A stretch of 64,000 bases of DNA from CAVZTX01 sp963778375 (lineage in GTDB: Bacteria; Chloroflexota; Ktedonobacteria; Ktedonobacterales; Ktedonobacteraceae): the NCBI GenBank assembly GCA_963778375.1, contig CAVZTX010000028.1, positions 124,001 to 188,000 on the forward strand. The letters run 5' to 3'. Shown in pieces: positions 1 through 8,309 of the stretch (position 1 is its first letter; each line of letters starts with the position of its first letter). The notes under the pieces are model-generated. The model was not told where the DNA came from. It was given only the letters and a program-made list of their open reading frames with translations, and made no database searches. Position numbers and translations under genes: made by a program.

Positions 1-1
1 G

Positions 2-1961
2 CAGGTGCTGGCGAATGGTACCTGCGAACGCTGCGGCAGCGAGGTGATTCGCAAAGAGATCGACCAATGGCTGCTGAGGATCACGAACTACGCAGAAGAA
101 CTGCTCGACTTCTCAAAGATCGAGTGGCCTGACAAGACGGTGACTATGCAGCGCAACTGGATTGGACGCAGTGAAGGAGCGGAGATTCGCTTCTACACCG
201 AGATTGATGGACAGCGCGAGGAGATTCCCGTCTTTACGACCCGCCCAGACACAATCTATGGTGCGACGTTCTTTGTGCTGGCTCCCGAACATCCGTGGGT
301 CGAGAAGATTACGACGCCTGAACATAAGGCCGATGTGGATGCCTATGTAGAGGCGGCACGGCATATGACCGAGATCGAGCGCATGAGCACCGAGAAAGAG
401 AAGACGGGCGTCTTTACCGGTGGGTATGTTACCAATCCTGTCAACGGCGAGAAGGTTTCGGTCTGGATCGCCGACTATGTGCTGATGGGCTACGGAGTCC
501 GGAGCGATTATGGGCGTGCCCGCTCATGACGAGCGCGACTTCGAGTTTGCTCGCAAGTTCGACATTCCGATACGCGAGGTGATTCATCCGGAGGGAGAGG
601 AAGTGAGCGATCCTGCAACCTGGACCGAGGCTAAATCACACCTGGGCGTGATGGTGAATTCAGGGCCTTTCGATGGCACTCCCGCGGATGAGGCGATTGT
701 TAAAGTTACGCAGTACCTGGAGGAGCAGGGCATCGGCAAGTTCATGGTAACGTATCGCCTGCGCGACTGGTTGATTAGCCGACAGCGCTACTGGGGCTCA
801 CCTATCCCTATCGTTTACTGTGAGAAAGATGGCACGGTGCCGGTTCCAGAGGAGGATCTGCCGGTGTGGCTGCCTGAACATGTGGAATTCAAATCGACCG
901 GGGAATCGCCGTTGCGCTACGAGCCAGACTTTCTGAATACAACCTGCCCGATTTGTGGGGGGCCTGCTACGCGTGAGGCGGATACGATGGACACGTTTAT
1001 CTGTTCATCGTGGTACTTCCTGCGTTATGCCGATCCACATAATGGGGAGCAGGCATGGAGTGCAGAGGCGATGCAGCGTTGGCTGCCCGTCGATCAGTAT
1101 ATCGGTGGGGCAGAACACGCCGTGATGCACCTGCTGTACGCGCGCTTCTTCATCAAGGCGCTGCGAGACATGGGTTATCTGTCCTTTGACGAGCCGTTCA
1201 CACGCCTGTTCCACCAGGGTATCGTACTCGGGCCGGATGGACAAAAGATGTCCAAGTCACGTGGCAATGTCGTGGCACCAGATGAGTACGTTGAGAAGTA
1301 CGGGGCAGATGCTGTACGCTGCTACCTGATGTTTATGGGGCCATTTGATATGGGTGGCACCTTCAAACCTGACAACCTGGAGGGTGTGTGGCGCTTCCTG
1401 AATCGCTTCTGGAGCCTGGTCACTGATACCTGGATTGAGAATCCGAGCAGCGAGGAGACGCGCGAGAGCAAGGCTATCGAGCGACTGCGTAACAAGACGA
1501 TCAAGCGCGTGACGGAAGATCTGAGCAACTTCCGCTTCAATACAGCCCTGGCTGCGCTGATGGAGTGCAATAACGTGCTGATTAAGCAGCAGCACGAGCC
1601 AGTGGGACGCAGCGTTGCCTATCGCGATACACTGGAGTCGATGATGCAATTGCTGGCTCCAATGGCACCACATATGGCTGAAGAGTTGTGGCATCTGACG
1701 GGTCACACTGGCAGCATCCATATGAGCGAGTGGCCGATGTACAATGAGGCGCTGACGCATGATGAGACCTTCACGCTGGTTGTACAGGTGAATGGGAAGG
1801 TGCGCGAGCGTATTGAGGTTGCTTCGGATGCTAGCGAGGCGGATATCCGCATGCTGGCACTGGACAATCCTCGTGTTGCCAGGTTTATTGGCGAAACGAC
1901 GGTGCAGAAGGTTGTGTATGTGCCAGGGCGATTGGTTAATATTGTTGTGAGAAATTCGTAG
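2..1961 (+). CDS. leuS: Leucyl-tRNA synthetase, 3' part, frame broken by one base
   Basis: Class I aminoacyl-tRNA synthetase that charges tRNA-Leu in the cytoplasm. The window opens inside the gene, so the N-terminal catalytic half with the HIGH motif is missing. Visible are the CP1 editing domain (conserved threonine-rich TTRPDTIYG and the PAHDERD stretch), a zinc-type CPICGG motif, the KMSKS loop (GQKMSKSRGN, near 1240-1270), the anticodon-binding helical domain and the C-terminal VQVNGKVR domain ending at a TAG. The reading frame changes near base 497: frame 2 is conserved up to MGYG, and frame 3 resumes with SGAIMGVPAHD, which fits one extra G. Because the gene is normally essential and both halves are intact, a sequencing or assembly indel is more likely than a true pseudogene. 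The identification is secure; the break is seen directly, its cause is inferred. Confidence 0.93.
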
Positions 1962-2004
1962 GAATACAGCTTTTTCTCTTAACACCTTTTAAGACAAGGT
2001 AGCT

Positions 2005-3009
2005 ATGCGTGAAAGACCAGATATTCCAGACGAACTTTTGCGAACCACTTTACAGGATCAGTATGACCTGGTTCCCGTCATACTTGAGTTCCTTCCTGTT
2101 GGACTGGATTACCATGCCGGAGTGTACCGGGTGGTGAGTGAACAGGGAAGTCTCTATTTGCTCAAAGTCACCTCCCGACCTCTCTACGCACCACGATACC
2201 AGGTTCCTCGCTATCTCAACGATCAGGGCATTCCTTCCGTCGTAGCTCCCCTGCTTACCAGGAGCGGCAGTCTATGGACGAAGCTCGCGAATTGGACGGC
2301 GATCGTCTATCCCTGGATCTCCGGGGATTCTAGCTTTACGGGTATGACGAATGAGCACTGGAGGGAGTTGGGAAGCATCTTCAAACAGATTCACCAGGCC
2401 CTTGTACCCGCTGAATGGTTCAAATCGCTGCGCAAAGAAACCTTTGATGCGGCGGAGTATGTCCGATGGATACATGTATTTGAGACACAGCACCTCCATT
2501 TGCGACATGGTGGAAGTGTCTCTCAGCGCACACTTCGCGCCGACTGGCTGACGCATCAGGCCACGATTTCCACGGCAGTACGCTCACTGGAAAAGCTAGC
2601 AGGAGTGCTCCAAAAACGATCAGGGCCATATGTCTTCTGTCACGCGGACCTGCATCCGGCCAATCTAATCCGCGATACTCATGGCCACGTGTTTGTAATC
2701 GATTGGGATGATGTGATGCTGGCACCCAAAGAGCGCGATTTCATCTTTGTCAGGGAATCGGGAGCCGATGCGTTCTGGGAAGGGTACGGACAGCCGGAGA
2801 TTGATTGGATTGCACTCACCTACTATCGCTGGGAACGGGTCGTGCAAGATGTGATCGCGTGTGCCGAGGACATGTTTTTCAAGGACGACCTGGGAGAAGA
2901 AACCCGGGCCGATATTGCAGCGTTGTTTCATGAGATCCTGTTGGGTAACATCAGCACCATCAATGATGTCTACGCAGCGGCTGCTCATCTTCCAGCAGAT
3001 CTCACCTAA
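2005..3009 (+). CDS. APH/choline-kinase-family phosphotransferase
   Basis: 334-residue cytoplasmic small-molecule kinase of the aminoglycoside phosphotransferase fold. The Brenner motif HADLHPANLI (about residues 214-223) supplies the catalytic Asp and metal-binding Asn, and IDWDDV about 12 residues later holds the magnesium-binding Asp; both are intact. The N-terminal lobe has the expected LYLLKV strand with the ATP-binding Lys. The family phosphorylates hydroxyls of antibiotics, choline, homoserine, sugars and others; the substrate cannot be read here, and its length is similar to spectinomycin-type APH(9) enzymes. It lies 43 bases after leuS on the same strand, with an AAGGT ribosome site before ATG 2005. 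Family sure, substrate unknown. Confidence 0.8.
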   Translation: MRERPDIPDELLRTTLQDQYDLVPVILEFLPVGLDYHAGVYRVVSEQGSLYLLKVTSRPLYAPRYQVPRYLNDQGIPSVVAPLLTRSGSLWTKLANWTAIVYPWISGDSSFTGMTNEHWRELGSIFKQIHQALVPAEWFKSLRKETFDAAEYVRWIHVFETQHLHLRHGGSVSQRTLRADWLTHQATISTAVRSLEKLAGVLQKRSGPYVFCHADLHPANLIRDTHGHVFVIDWDDVMLAPKERDFIFVRESGADAFWEGYGQPEIDWIALTYYRWERVVQDVIACAEDMFFKDDLGEETRADIAALFHEILLGNISTINDVYAAAAHLPADLT

Positions 3010-3539
3010 GGACTGCACAGGCAAAAAACACGCTTGCCTTCATCCCTCCTGGTCTGTCAAGACTGAAATCGAAGGTAGGAACCGGACGCACAAGAGGCGT
3101 CCCTATATTTCCATCCCCATTTTTTGTAACCTCTCAGCGTTGATACCTTCAGGGGAGACTTACCCGGTAATTCCACCGAGTAAGTCTATAGGATACGGAA
3201 TTCGTCTGTGTTCTATGGAACCAGAACGTATCGTTAAACGTATATCTGTCATAAGTTAGCACGATGTGTTTCAGAAGATGCTAACGTGATGTATTTCACA
3301 TCGATAGTGTAACCTGGGAGATAGCCGCAAGCCATATTTCCGCTTATGCTTAGGGTATAAGGAATAAGTAGAGAGAGAAAGATGTTGGGGATACTAAAAG
3401 CAAATCTATATTTGAAAATGTATGGAGCCGAACGTCTATTAAGTGGGAGATCTACAAATAGCTGGGCGGCGAAAAACTTTTGAAAAAAGCGAAAGACAGC
3501 AGCGGTAAAGACCTTTAAGATAAACAGAAGGAAAAAACA
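3010..3539. other. Intergenic stretch, no gene seen
   Basis: No convincing open frame. It holds a strong hairpin (3156-3187) and, near 3258-3302, two imperfect direct repeats of about 19 bases sharing the core GATGTRTTTCA, which could be an operator for the small gene at 3540; the latter is a guess. Confidence 0.5.
3156..3187. repeat. Perfect-arm hairpin
   Basis: Arms AGACTTAC and GTAAGTCT pair perfectly, then an inner CGGT/ACCG stem closes a six-base loop. No T-run follows, so it is not a typical intrinsic terminator. It could be a processing site or a small palindromic repeat. Confidence 0.5.
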
Positions 3540-3765
3540 ATGAATCCTCAAATCCAATCTGAAAAACCAATCGAAATAGTGAACAATGTAGAAACCGCTA
3601 CCGAGCAGGATGCACTTACTCAGAGCGGCTTCTCATCTGATGAAATTGTCTGCCTTGCTCTGGCTCCGCCAGTGGTATCAAAATGGTGGGAGTGATCGTG
3701 TTGAGGTTATTCGTCGCCTGGAGTTCCTCAAGCTGATGGTTGCAAGCGGCAAGATCGAACTATAA
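3540..3765 (+). pseudogene. Small 74-residue protein, frame broken by one base
   Basis: Not in a recognised family. ATG 3540 follows an AAGGA ribosome site eight bases away. The first 37 codons are acidic and hydrophilic and end in SSDEIV. One extra T at about 3651 shifts the frame; without it the gene continues 37 codons through LLWLRQWYQNGG and RRLEFLKLMVASGK to TAA at 3763. The rejoined C-terminus is a plausible amphipathic helical domain with codon use like its neighbours, which is why I regard this as one gene. As written, the protein would stop after 51 residues. Function unknown. It may be intact in the organism if the T is a sequencing error. Confidence 0.5.
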
Positions 3766-3843
3766 TACTTCCTCTATGTAGAGGCCTGATTCATTGCCGG
3801 TATCATCTCGTCTCGTTTCTTCCCGGTGCGATGAGTCAGGTCT

Positions 3844-4584
3844 CTACACATCTAAACGGCCAGGGTCTCCGTGTTCCGTCCAGTGCTGGATCATGCGAGT
3901 GAAATCATCCACTGCCTGCGGTCCTGCCAGCTTTAGCCCCTCCATAAACTCTGCTCGATCATTTTGACGAAAACCCGCAAATTCGGCATAGAATGCGCTC
4001 AACCGCTGTCCCCCACGCCTGCGTTCCCTCACATTGAGGATGTAGTTCAGGAACAATTGGATGGTGGGAGGATCGGTCCAATCAGAACGGAAAAGCACTC
4101 TTCCTCCTCGCCCGATGAGATAGGTCATGTTTGGCAGTTCTCCGTAGAGTTTGTGACCGGTGCCAACGAGGTCATCGACCAATATTGGTCGCTCAATATG
4201 GCGCAGTTCCCGAAAAGCCTGGGCATGGGCGAGTTTCTGCTCCATGCTCGAATGTGCCCCGTAGTTTTCGCCTGGATGCGCTTCACGGATATAGACAAAG
4301 ACGAAGTTGAAGCCTTTCGACGCATACTCCCGCGCCATGGGTTCGAGCGCTGGCACCGCCAGCGAACAGTATGGTCAGGTGAGCGAGCCAAATTCGATGA
4401 CTACGTCGCGCTCTCGCCAGTAGTCGCTTAAGCGAGCGGGCTGACCTGTTTCGAGTAGTGTAGCGGTGAAATCGGGTGCGGCTGAGCCGACTTGCAGGAT
4501 GGTGCGAAATCGAACGAAGTCTTCTTTGCCTTCAAAGATGGTGTAGTTGTAGGGGTCGGGTTGGGGATGTTCTGGTTGGGGCAT
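3844..4584 (-). CDS. Deiodinase-family selenoprotein (in-frame TGA = Sec)
   Basis: 247-codon thioredoxin-fold protein of the iodothyronine-deiodinase family. The frame is continuous from ATG 4584 (AAAGGAG seven bases upstream) to 3844 except for one TGA at 4375-4377. That TGA falls exactly where deiodinases carry selenocysteine: the context reads FGSLT-U-P, matching the family's FGSxTUP active site. Downstream, VYIREAHP matches the deiodinase xxEAH signature with its catalytic His, and the C-terminal half keeps the thioredoxin fold (LPNMTYLIGRGGRVL). A bacterial-type SECIS hairpin follows the TGA at the right distance (4348-4364). Bacterial members are known but their substrates are largely unknown; peroxide or thiol redox chemistry is as likely as deiodination. 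Alternative: a Cys- or Trp-to-stop nonsense mutation. The motif position plus hairpin make Sec much likelier. selA, selB and selC are not in this window. Confidence 0.85.
4348..4364 (-). promoter_or_regulatory. Bacterial SECIS element
   Basis: On the coding (minus) strand a perfect seven-pair stem, CGCTGGC/GCCAGCG, closes a three-base GGT loop. The loop begins 17 bases after the TGA at 4375-4377. Bacterial SECIS elements lie just downstream of the UGA, with a small apical loop containing an early G about 16-37 bases away, so this fits. GTT/AAC flanks extend the stem across a small bulge. Confidence 0.75.
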
Positions 4585-4787
4585 TTGAGGTCTCCTTTGG
4601 GCGGTAGTGTAAAGAGAAATTTGTGAATTGCTCAGGATGTCATTGTATCACTTGTGTCAGTTGTATTCTGTTTGTATTGTACAAGCGGAGTGGGTGTGGT
4701 GCCAAATGCAGCACTGGAATATGAACCATCAATCAAAGAGAAGCAGAGCTTCCTTATATTCTGTCAAAAATCTTTGATAGTTCGTAT

Positions 4788-6374
4788 TCATCTTTTGAGC
4801 TTTCGATAGGCTTCTTCAAGTTCATATTTCAACCAAGTAATGCGAGGATCTAGTGAAAGCGCACACTTAAAATCTTGAATGGCTAGTAGATAATCCTTCA
4901 GAACGCAGTACGTACGGCCTCTGTTAATATAAGCTCTGACATCATTAGGGTCTAGAGCAATAGTCTGATCGTAATCAATAATAGCTTTTCGATACTTCAT
5001 AAGAGCCATATAAACATTGCCACGGTTGTTGTAAGCACTAGCATATCCAGGATCCAAAGCCAGGGCACGGTTATAGTCAGCAATAGCTCGTTGGTACTTC
5101 TTGAGATAATAGTAAGTCAGACCACGATTGTTGTAGGCACCGGCATACTCAGGATTCAGAGCAATAGCTTGATCATAATCAGCGATAGCTAACTGATACG
5201 CTTTAATATAAGAGTAAGCGAGGCCACGATTGTTATAAGCGTTGGCATACTCAGGGTTGAGTGCAATAGCTTGATCAAAGTCAGCGATAGCTAACTGGTA
5301 TTCATTGAGGCTCCCATAAGCGCTGCCTCGAGCGAAGTAGGTTATGGCATCGTTGGGGTCGAGAACGATGGCGTAGTTGTAAGCTACTATCGCCTCCTTA
5401 TATTGCTGAGCCTTATAATGAGCATTACCTTCATCTAGCCACTGTTTTTTAGTCTTTTGAGGAGTGGTAGCAGAATACTGTCGTGGAGTTGGTTGGATAG
5501 TGGGTGGTATGCCGGAAACCGGTGGCCTAAATTCAGCAGTTGGAGTATATGTTGGCTGATTAGCTTGTCCGAAAGCAGTCACTAACGCTTGCGCAAACTC
5601 TCGCACATTGCCAAAACGCTTCTGCGGATCCTTCTCTAACGCCTTAAGCACCACTTGCTCAACCATTGGAGGAAGCGTTAGGACTTTCTCGCGTAAAGAT
5701 GGAGGAGGCGTAAGCATATGTTGGCTCGCGATTTCGATGAATGCACCATGAAAAGGCACATCGCCGCTCAGCCATTCGTACACTACAATTCCCAAAGAAT
5801 ATTGATCGCTGGCACGGCTCGGCATGCCTTGAAGCTGCTCCGGTGCCATATAGGCCACTGTTCCTGTTATATCCTGCATATTCTGGGAGCGCGATGTTCG
5901 GGATAGAACAGCAATACCAAAATCACCGAGGACAACTTCGTTGCGCCGACTCAGAAACATATTCTCTGGCTTGATATCGCGGTGAACGAGTTTTTCATCA
6001 TGGGCATATTGTAGGGCTTCAGCTACTTGTGTGACAGCAGGGACAATAACGTTCAATGGAAATTTTACGCCTCTAGGATAGCGCTGCCGCAAGGAGCCAT
6101 TGGGGGCATAGTCCATCACAAGAAAGGGTATGCCGCCCTCTATGCCAAAGTCGAGGAGTCGTATGATTTGAGGATGCGCGAGATGGGCAAGTGTGCGGGC
6201 TTCGGTACGAAACTGTTCTACGTCTTCGCTCGTCAGTTCAGTATGTAGGACTTTGATGGCTGCGTAAGTGTCGAGGTGAATATGCTCGCCAAGATAGACA
6301 TCGGCAAAGCCTCCTCGCCCCAGAAGGCGAGTAAGGCGATAGTTTCCAAGTTGCTGCCCTAGGCGATCAGCCAT
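4788..6374 (-). CDS. Ser/Thr protein kinase with TPR tail
   Basis: 528-residue eukaryotic-type Hanks kinase fused to tetratricopeptide repeats. The kinase domain spans about residues 10-270: glycine loop LGRGGFADVY, ATP Lys41 in AAIKVL, catalytic loop HRDIKPEN (Asp133), DFG Asp151, and MAPEQ of the P+1 region. About residues 330-528 are five to six TPRs with the repeated YNNRG pattern, a protein-docking surface. No membrane segment is seen, so it is probably cytosolic. I take ATG 6374 (ADRLGQQLG) over an upstream ATG 21 bases away, because GGGGA lies seven bases before it and the start matches the paralogue at 8310-10283. Substrates unknown; the FHA proteins in this window are natural phospho-partners in principle. 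Confidence 0.88.
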   Translation of the reverse strand: MADRLGQQLGNYRLTRLLGRGGFADVYLGEHIHLDTYAAIKVLHTELTSEDVEQFRTEARTLAHLAHPQIIRLLDFGIEGGIPFLVMDYAPNGSLRQRYPRGVKFPLNVIVPAVTQVAEALQYAHDEKLVHRDIKPENMFLSRRNEVVLGDFGIAVLSRTSRSQNMQDITGTVAYMAPEQLQGMPSRASDQYSLGIVVYEWLSGDVPFHGAFIEIASQHMLTPPPSLREKVLTLPPMVEQVVLKALEKDPQKRFGNVREFAQALVTAFGQANQPTYTPTAEFRPPVSGIPPTIQPTPRQYSATTPQKTKKQWLDEGNAHYKAQQYKEAIVAYNYAIVLDPNDAITYFARGSAYGSLNEYQLAIADFDQAIALNPEYANAYNNRGLAYSYIKAYQLAIADYDQAIALNPEYAGAYNNRGLTYYYLKKYQRAIADYNRALALDPGYASAYNNRGNVYMALMKYRKAIIDYDQTIALDPNDVRAYINRGRTYCVLKDYLLAIQDFKCALSLDPRITWLKYELEEAYRKLKR

Positions 6375-6660
6375 ACATGTTTCCCCTTTTTGCATCTTGG
6401 ATTTAGCTGCAAAGTTGGTATGGTAGGTGAATTGATAATCTTATACAATTGGATGGAGTTATTGTAGAGTATGGAGAAAAGCTCGTCAAGCGAGTTGGTA
6501 TTGAGGAAGTTGCTCAGCCTGTTAGAATAGGTTCATGATGGGGCATCGTTTAGAGGGCGAGTTGAAGAGATGACCACTCCTCGCCCCTACGGAGTTTTGG
6601 GCAAATTTCGTAAAATTATCACCTTTGTAGCACTTGGTAGTGAGATTGGAGCAAGCAACT

Positions 6661-7412
6661 ATGAGTGAGCAGCCGTGGTATAAGACGTTTTTGGGGAAGA
6701 TTATTTGCGGATATATGATTTTCTGACGTCGGAGAGGACGGGGCAGGAGGTGGAGGGAATTGTTGGGCTGCTGGGTTTGCCGGAGGGGAGTGCTATTCTT
6801 GATTTGTGCTGCGGGCATGGGCGGCATGCTGTGGAGCTTGCGAAGAGGGGATTTCGGGTGACGGGACAGGATTTGAGTGAGGTGTTTTTGCGGCATGCGC
6901 GAGCGGCGGCTGAGGCTGAGGGGGTCGATGTGCGGTGGGTAGAGGGTGATATGAGGAGGATTCCTTTTGAGGGTGAGTTTGATGCGGTGATCAATATGTT
7001 CACTGCTTTTGGCTACTTGGAGAGTGAGGAGGAGGATCAGGAAGTGCTGCGGCAGGTTTATAAGGCACTTAAACCGGGAGGGAAGTTCCTGTTGGAAATT
7101 ATGCAGCGCGAGTGGTTGATGCGCCACTTTGATCCCAGTGATGTGAGGCGACAGGCAGATGGTTTGATTGTGCTGGAGGAGCGCGATTTTGATATGCTGA
7201 CCAGCCGCTGCAATGTACGGGTGACGATGATCTTGCCAGATGGGCAACGTCGTGAGTATGGGCACGCGGCACGCACTTATTCGCTGACAGAACTGGTGCG
7301 GATGATGAGTCTGGCAGGGTTACATGTTGAGGCGTATTATGGAGGATTGGATGGGAGCACGTTGAGTCTGGACAGTCGCCGGTTGGTGGTGGTAGCTGCT
7401 AAGCCGCGGTGA
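6661..7412 (+). CDS. SAM-dependent class I methyltransferase, frame broken by one base
   Basis: Rossmann-fold methyltransferase of about 250 residues. Motif I is ILDLCCGHGRH, the acidic residue after strand 2 is in GQDLS, and GDMRRIPF and KPGGKFLLE follow, all typical of small-molecule or quinone-like methyltransferases. The downstream open frame starts only at a TTG at 6705, but ATG 6661 begins MSEQPWYKTF in another frame. Adding one T to the T5 run at 6688-6692 joins them into KTFFGEDYLRIYDF, a typical start for this subfamily. So the true gene very probably starts at 6661 and the sequence lacks one T. Substrate unknown. It stands alone between a divergent kinase and a small palindromic repeat region. 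Confidence 0.8.
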
Positions 7413-7418
7413 GGGGTT

Positions 7419-7549
7419 GTTGAAGAGTAGGATGGTTTGTGTTTGTCATCGTCCTTATGCACAGATCTTTCGCGAGGGCAGGCACAAGGCACTGCCCCTA
7501 CAGGATGACAGCCGGGTTCAAGAGTAGGGTTGGTTGTGTTTGTCATCGT
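7419..7549. repeat. Palindromic repeat framed by 34-base direct repeats
   Basis: 7419-7452 and 7516-7549 are near-identical direct repeats (core GTGTTTGTCATCGT). Between them, 7471-7509 is a copy of the GGGCAGG..CTGCCC palindrome family also seen at 56153 and 58751-58893. Intergenic; looks like a small non-autonomous element. Confidence 0.6.
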
Positions 7550-7615
7550 TGTGGAGGCTAGAAGCGTGACATAGGTAGCTTTGTAGAACGTGTATGGACA
7601 TGAGCAGGTGAAACA

Positions 7616-8275
7616 ATGGATATCGGGACGATTAGCGCAATTGGCAGACCGTTTGGGCTGGCGTTTGCATCTGGTATTAACGCTTATTTGCCCATGCTGA
7701 CGTTTGCGGTTGTTAGTCGCTGGTTTCATTTGTTTGGGGTGAATCCGAATTTCGCGTTTATTACGCAAGATTGGTGTATCGCCGCGCTTGTTGTGCTTAC
7801 TGTGGTAGATTTTGTTGCGGATAAGGTTCCTTTTGTGGATCATGTGTGGAATGCTATGCATAAGTTGGTGCGTCCTGTTATGGGAGCGATTGTTGCGGCG
7901 GCAAGTATTGGGCATATACCTGCTTGGGGGACTGTGGGAATTGGCACAAGTGGCTTGGGGATGGTTGTTGCGGTAGTGAGCGACTCGCATGTGATAGCAG
8001 TTGGGCTGCTTGTGGTACTGGTTATCGGCGGGGTGTTGGCTGCCATGAGTCATACCGCGAAGACGACTACGCGCTGGATTTCGACGTTTACCAGTGCTGG
8101 TTTATTCAATACGGTGTTGAGCGCGGTAGAGGATGTGATGGTCTTTATTGCGATCTTGCTTTCTTTGTTTGTTCCCATCATCATGCTGATAGTTATAGTG
8201 TTCTTCGTGCTTGTTGTTGGTCCTCGGCTGCTTCGGGTTTGGAGCAGTTTTCCAGGTGGTCGATGGCGGATATGA
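7616..8275 (+). CDS. DUF4126-type membrane protein
   Basis: 219-residue integral membrane protein with about five to six hydrophobic helices. It resembles the DUF4126 family: an N-terminal GINAYLP stretch, a VDFVADKVPFVDHVWN cytosolic loop, and glycine-rich helices. The family has no established function. A purine-rich AGCAGGTGAAACA precedes ATG 7616. The gene is convergent with the kinase ending at 8310, with only 34 bases between stops and no obvious terminator there. Family call from the loop motif and topology; no function claimed. Confidence 0.65.
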   Translation: MDIGTISAIGRPFGLAFASGINAYLPMLTFAVVSRWFHLFGVNPNFAFITQDWCIAALVVLTVVDFVADKVPFVDHVWNAMHKLVRPVMGAIVAAASIGHIPAWGTVGIGTSGLGMVVAVVSDSHVIAVGLLVVLVIGGVLAAMSHTAKTTTRWISTFTSAGLFNTVLSAVEDVMVFIAILLSLFVPIIMLIVIVFFVLVVGPRLLRVWSSFPGGRWRI

Positions 8276-8309
8276 TGTCGCAGTATCTAGAGGCATGATA
8301 TATGTAAAA

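Noticed and set aside
4375..4377. TGA splitting the deiodinase-like gene, taken as a nonsense mutation
   Set aside because: It falls at the family's Sec position, both sides stay in one frame, and a SECIS-like hairpin follows at the expected distance.
6522..7265. 247-codon minus-strand open frame
   Set aside because: Antisense to the methyltransferase, low-complexity His/Pro/Leu-rich, no ribosome site.
7337..8053. 238-codon minus-strand open frame
   Set aside because: Antisense to the methyltransferase end and DUF4126 gene; His/Asn/Arg-rich composition typical of a shadow frame.
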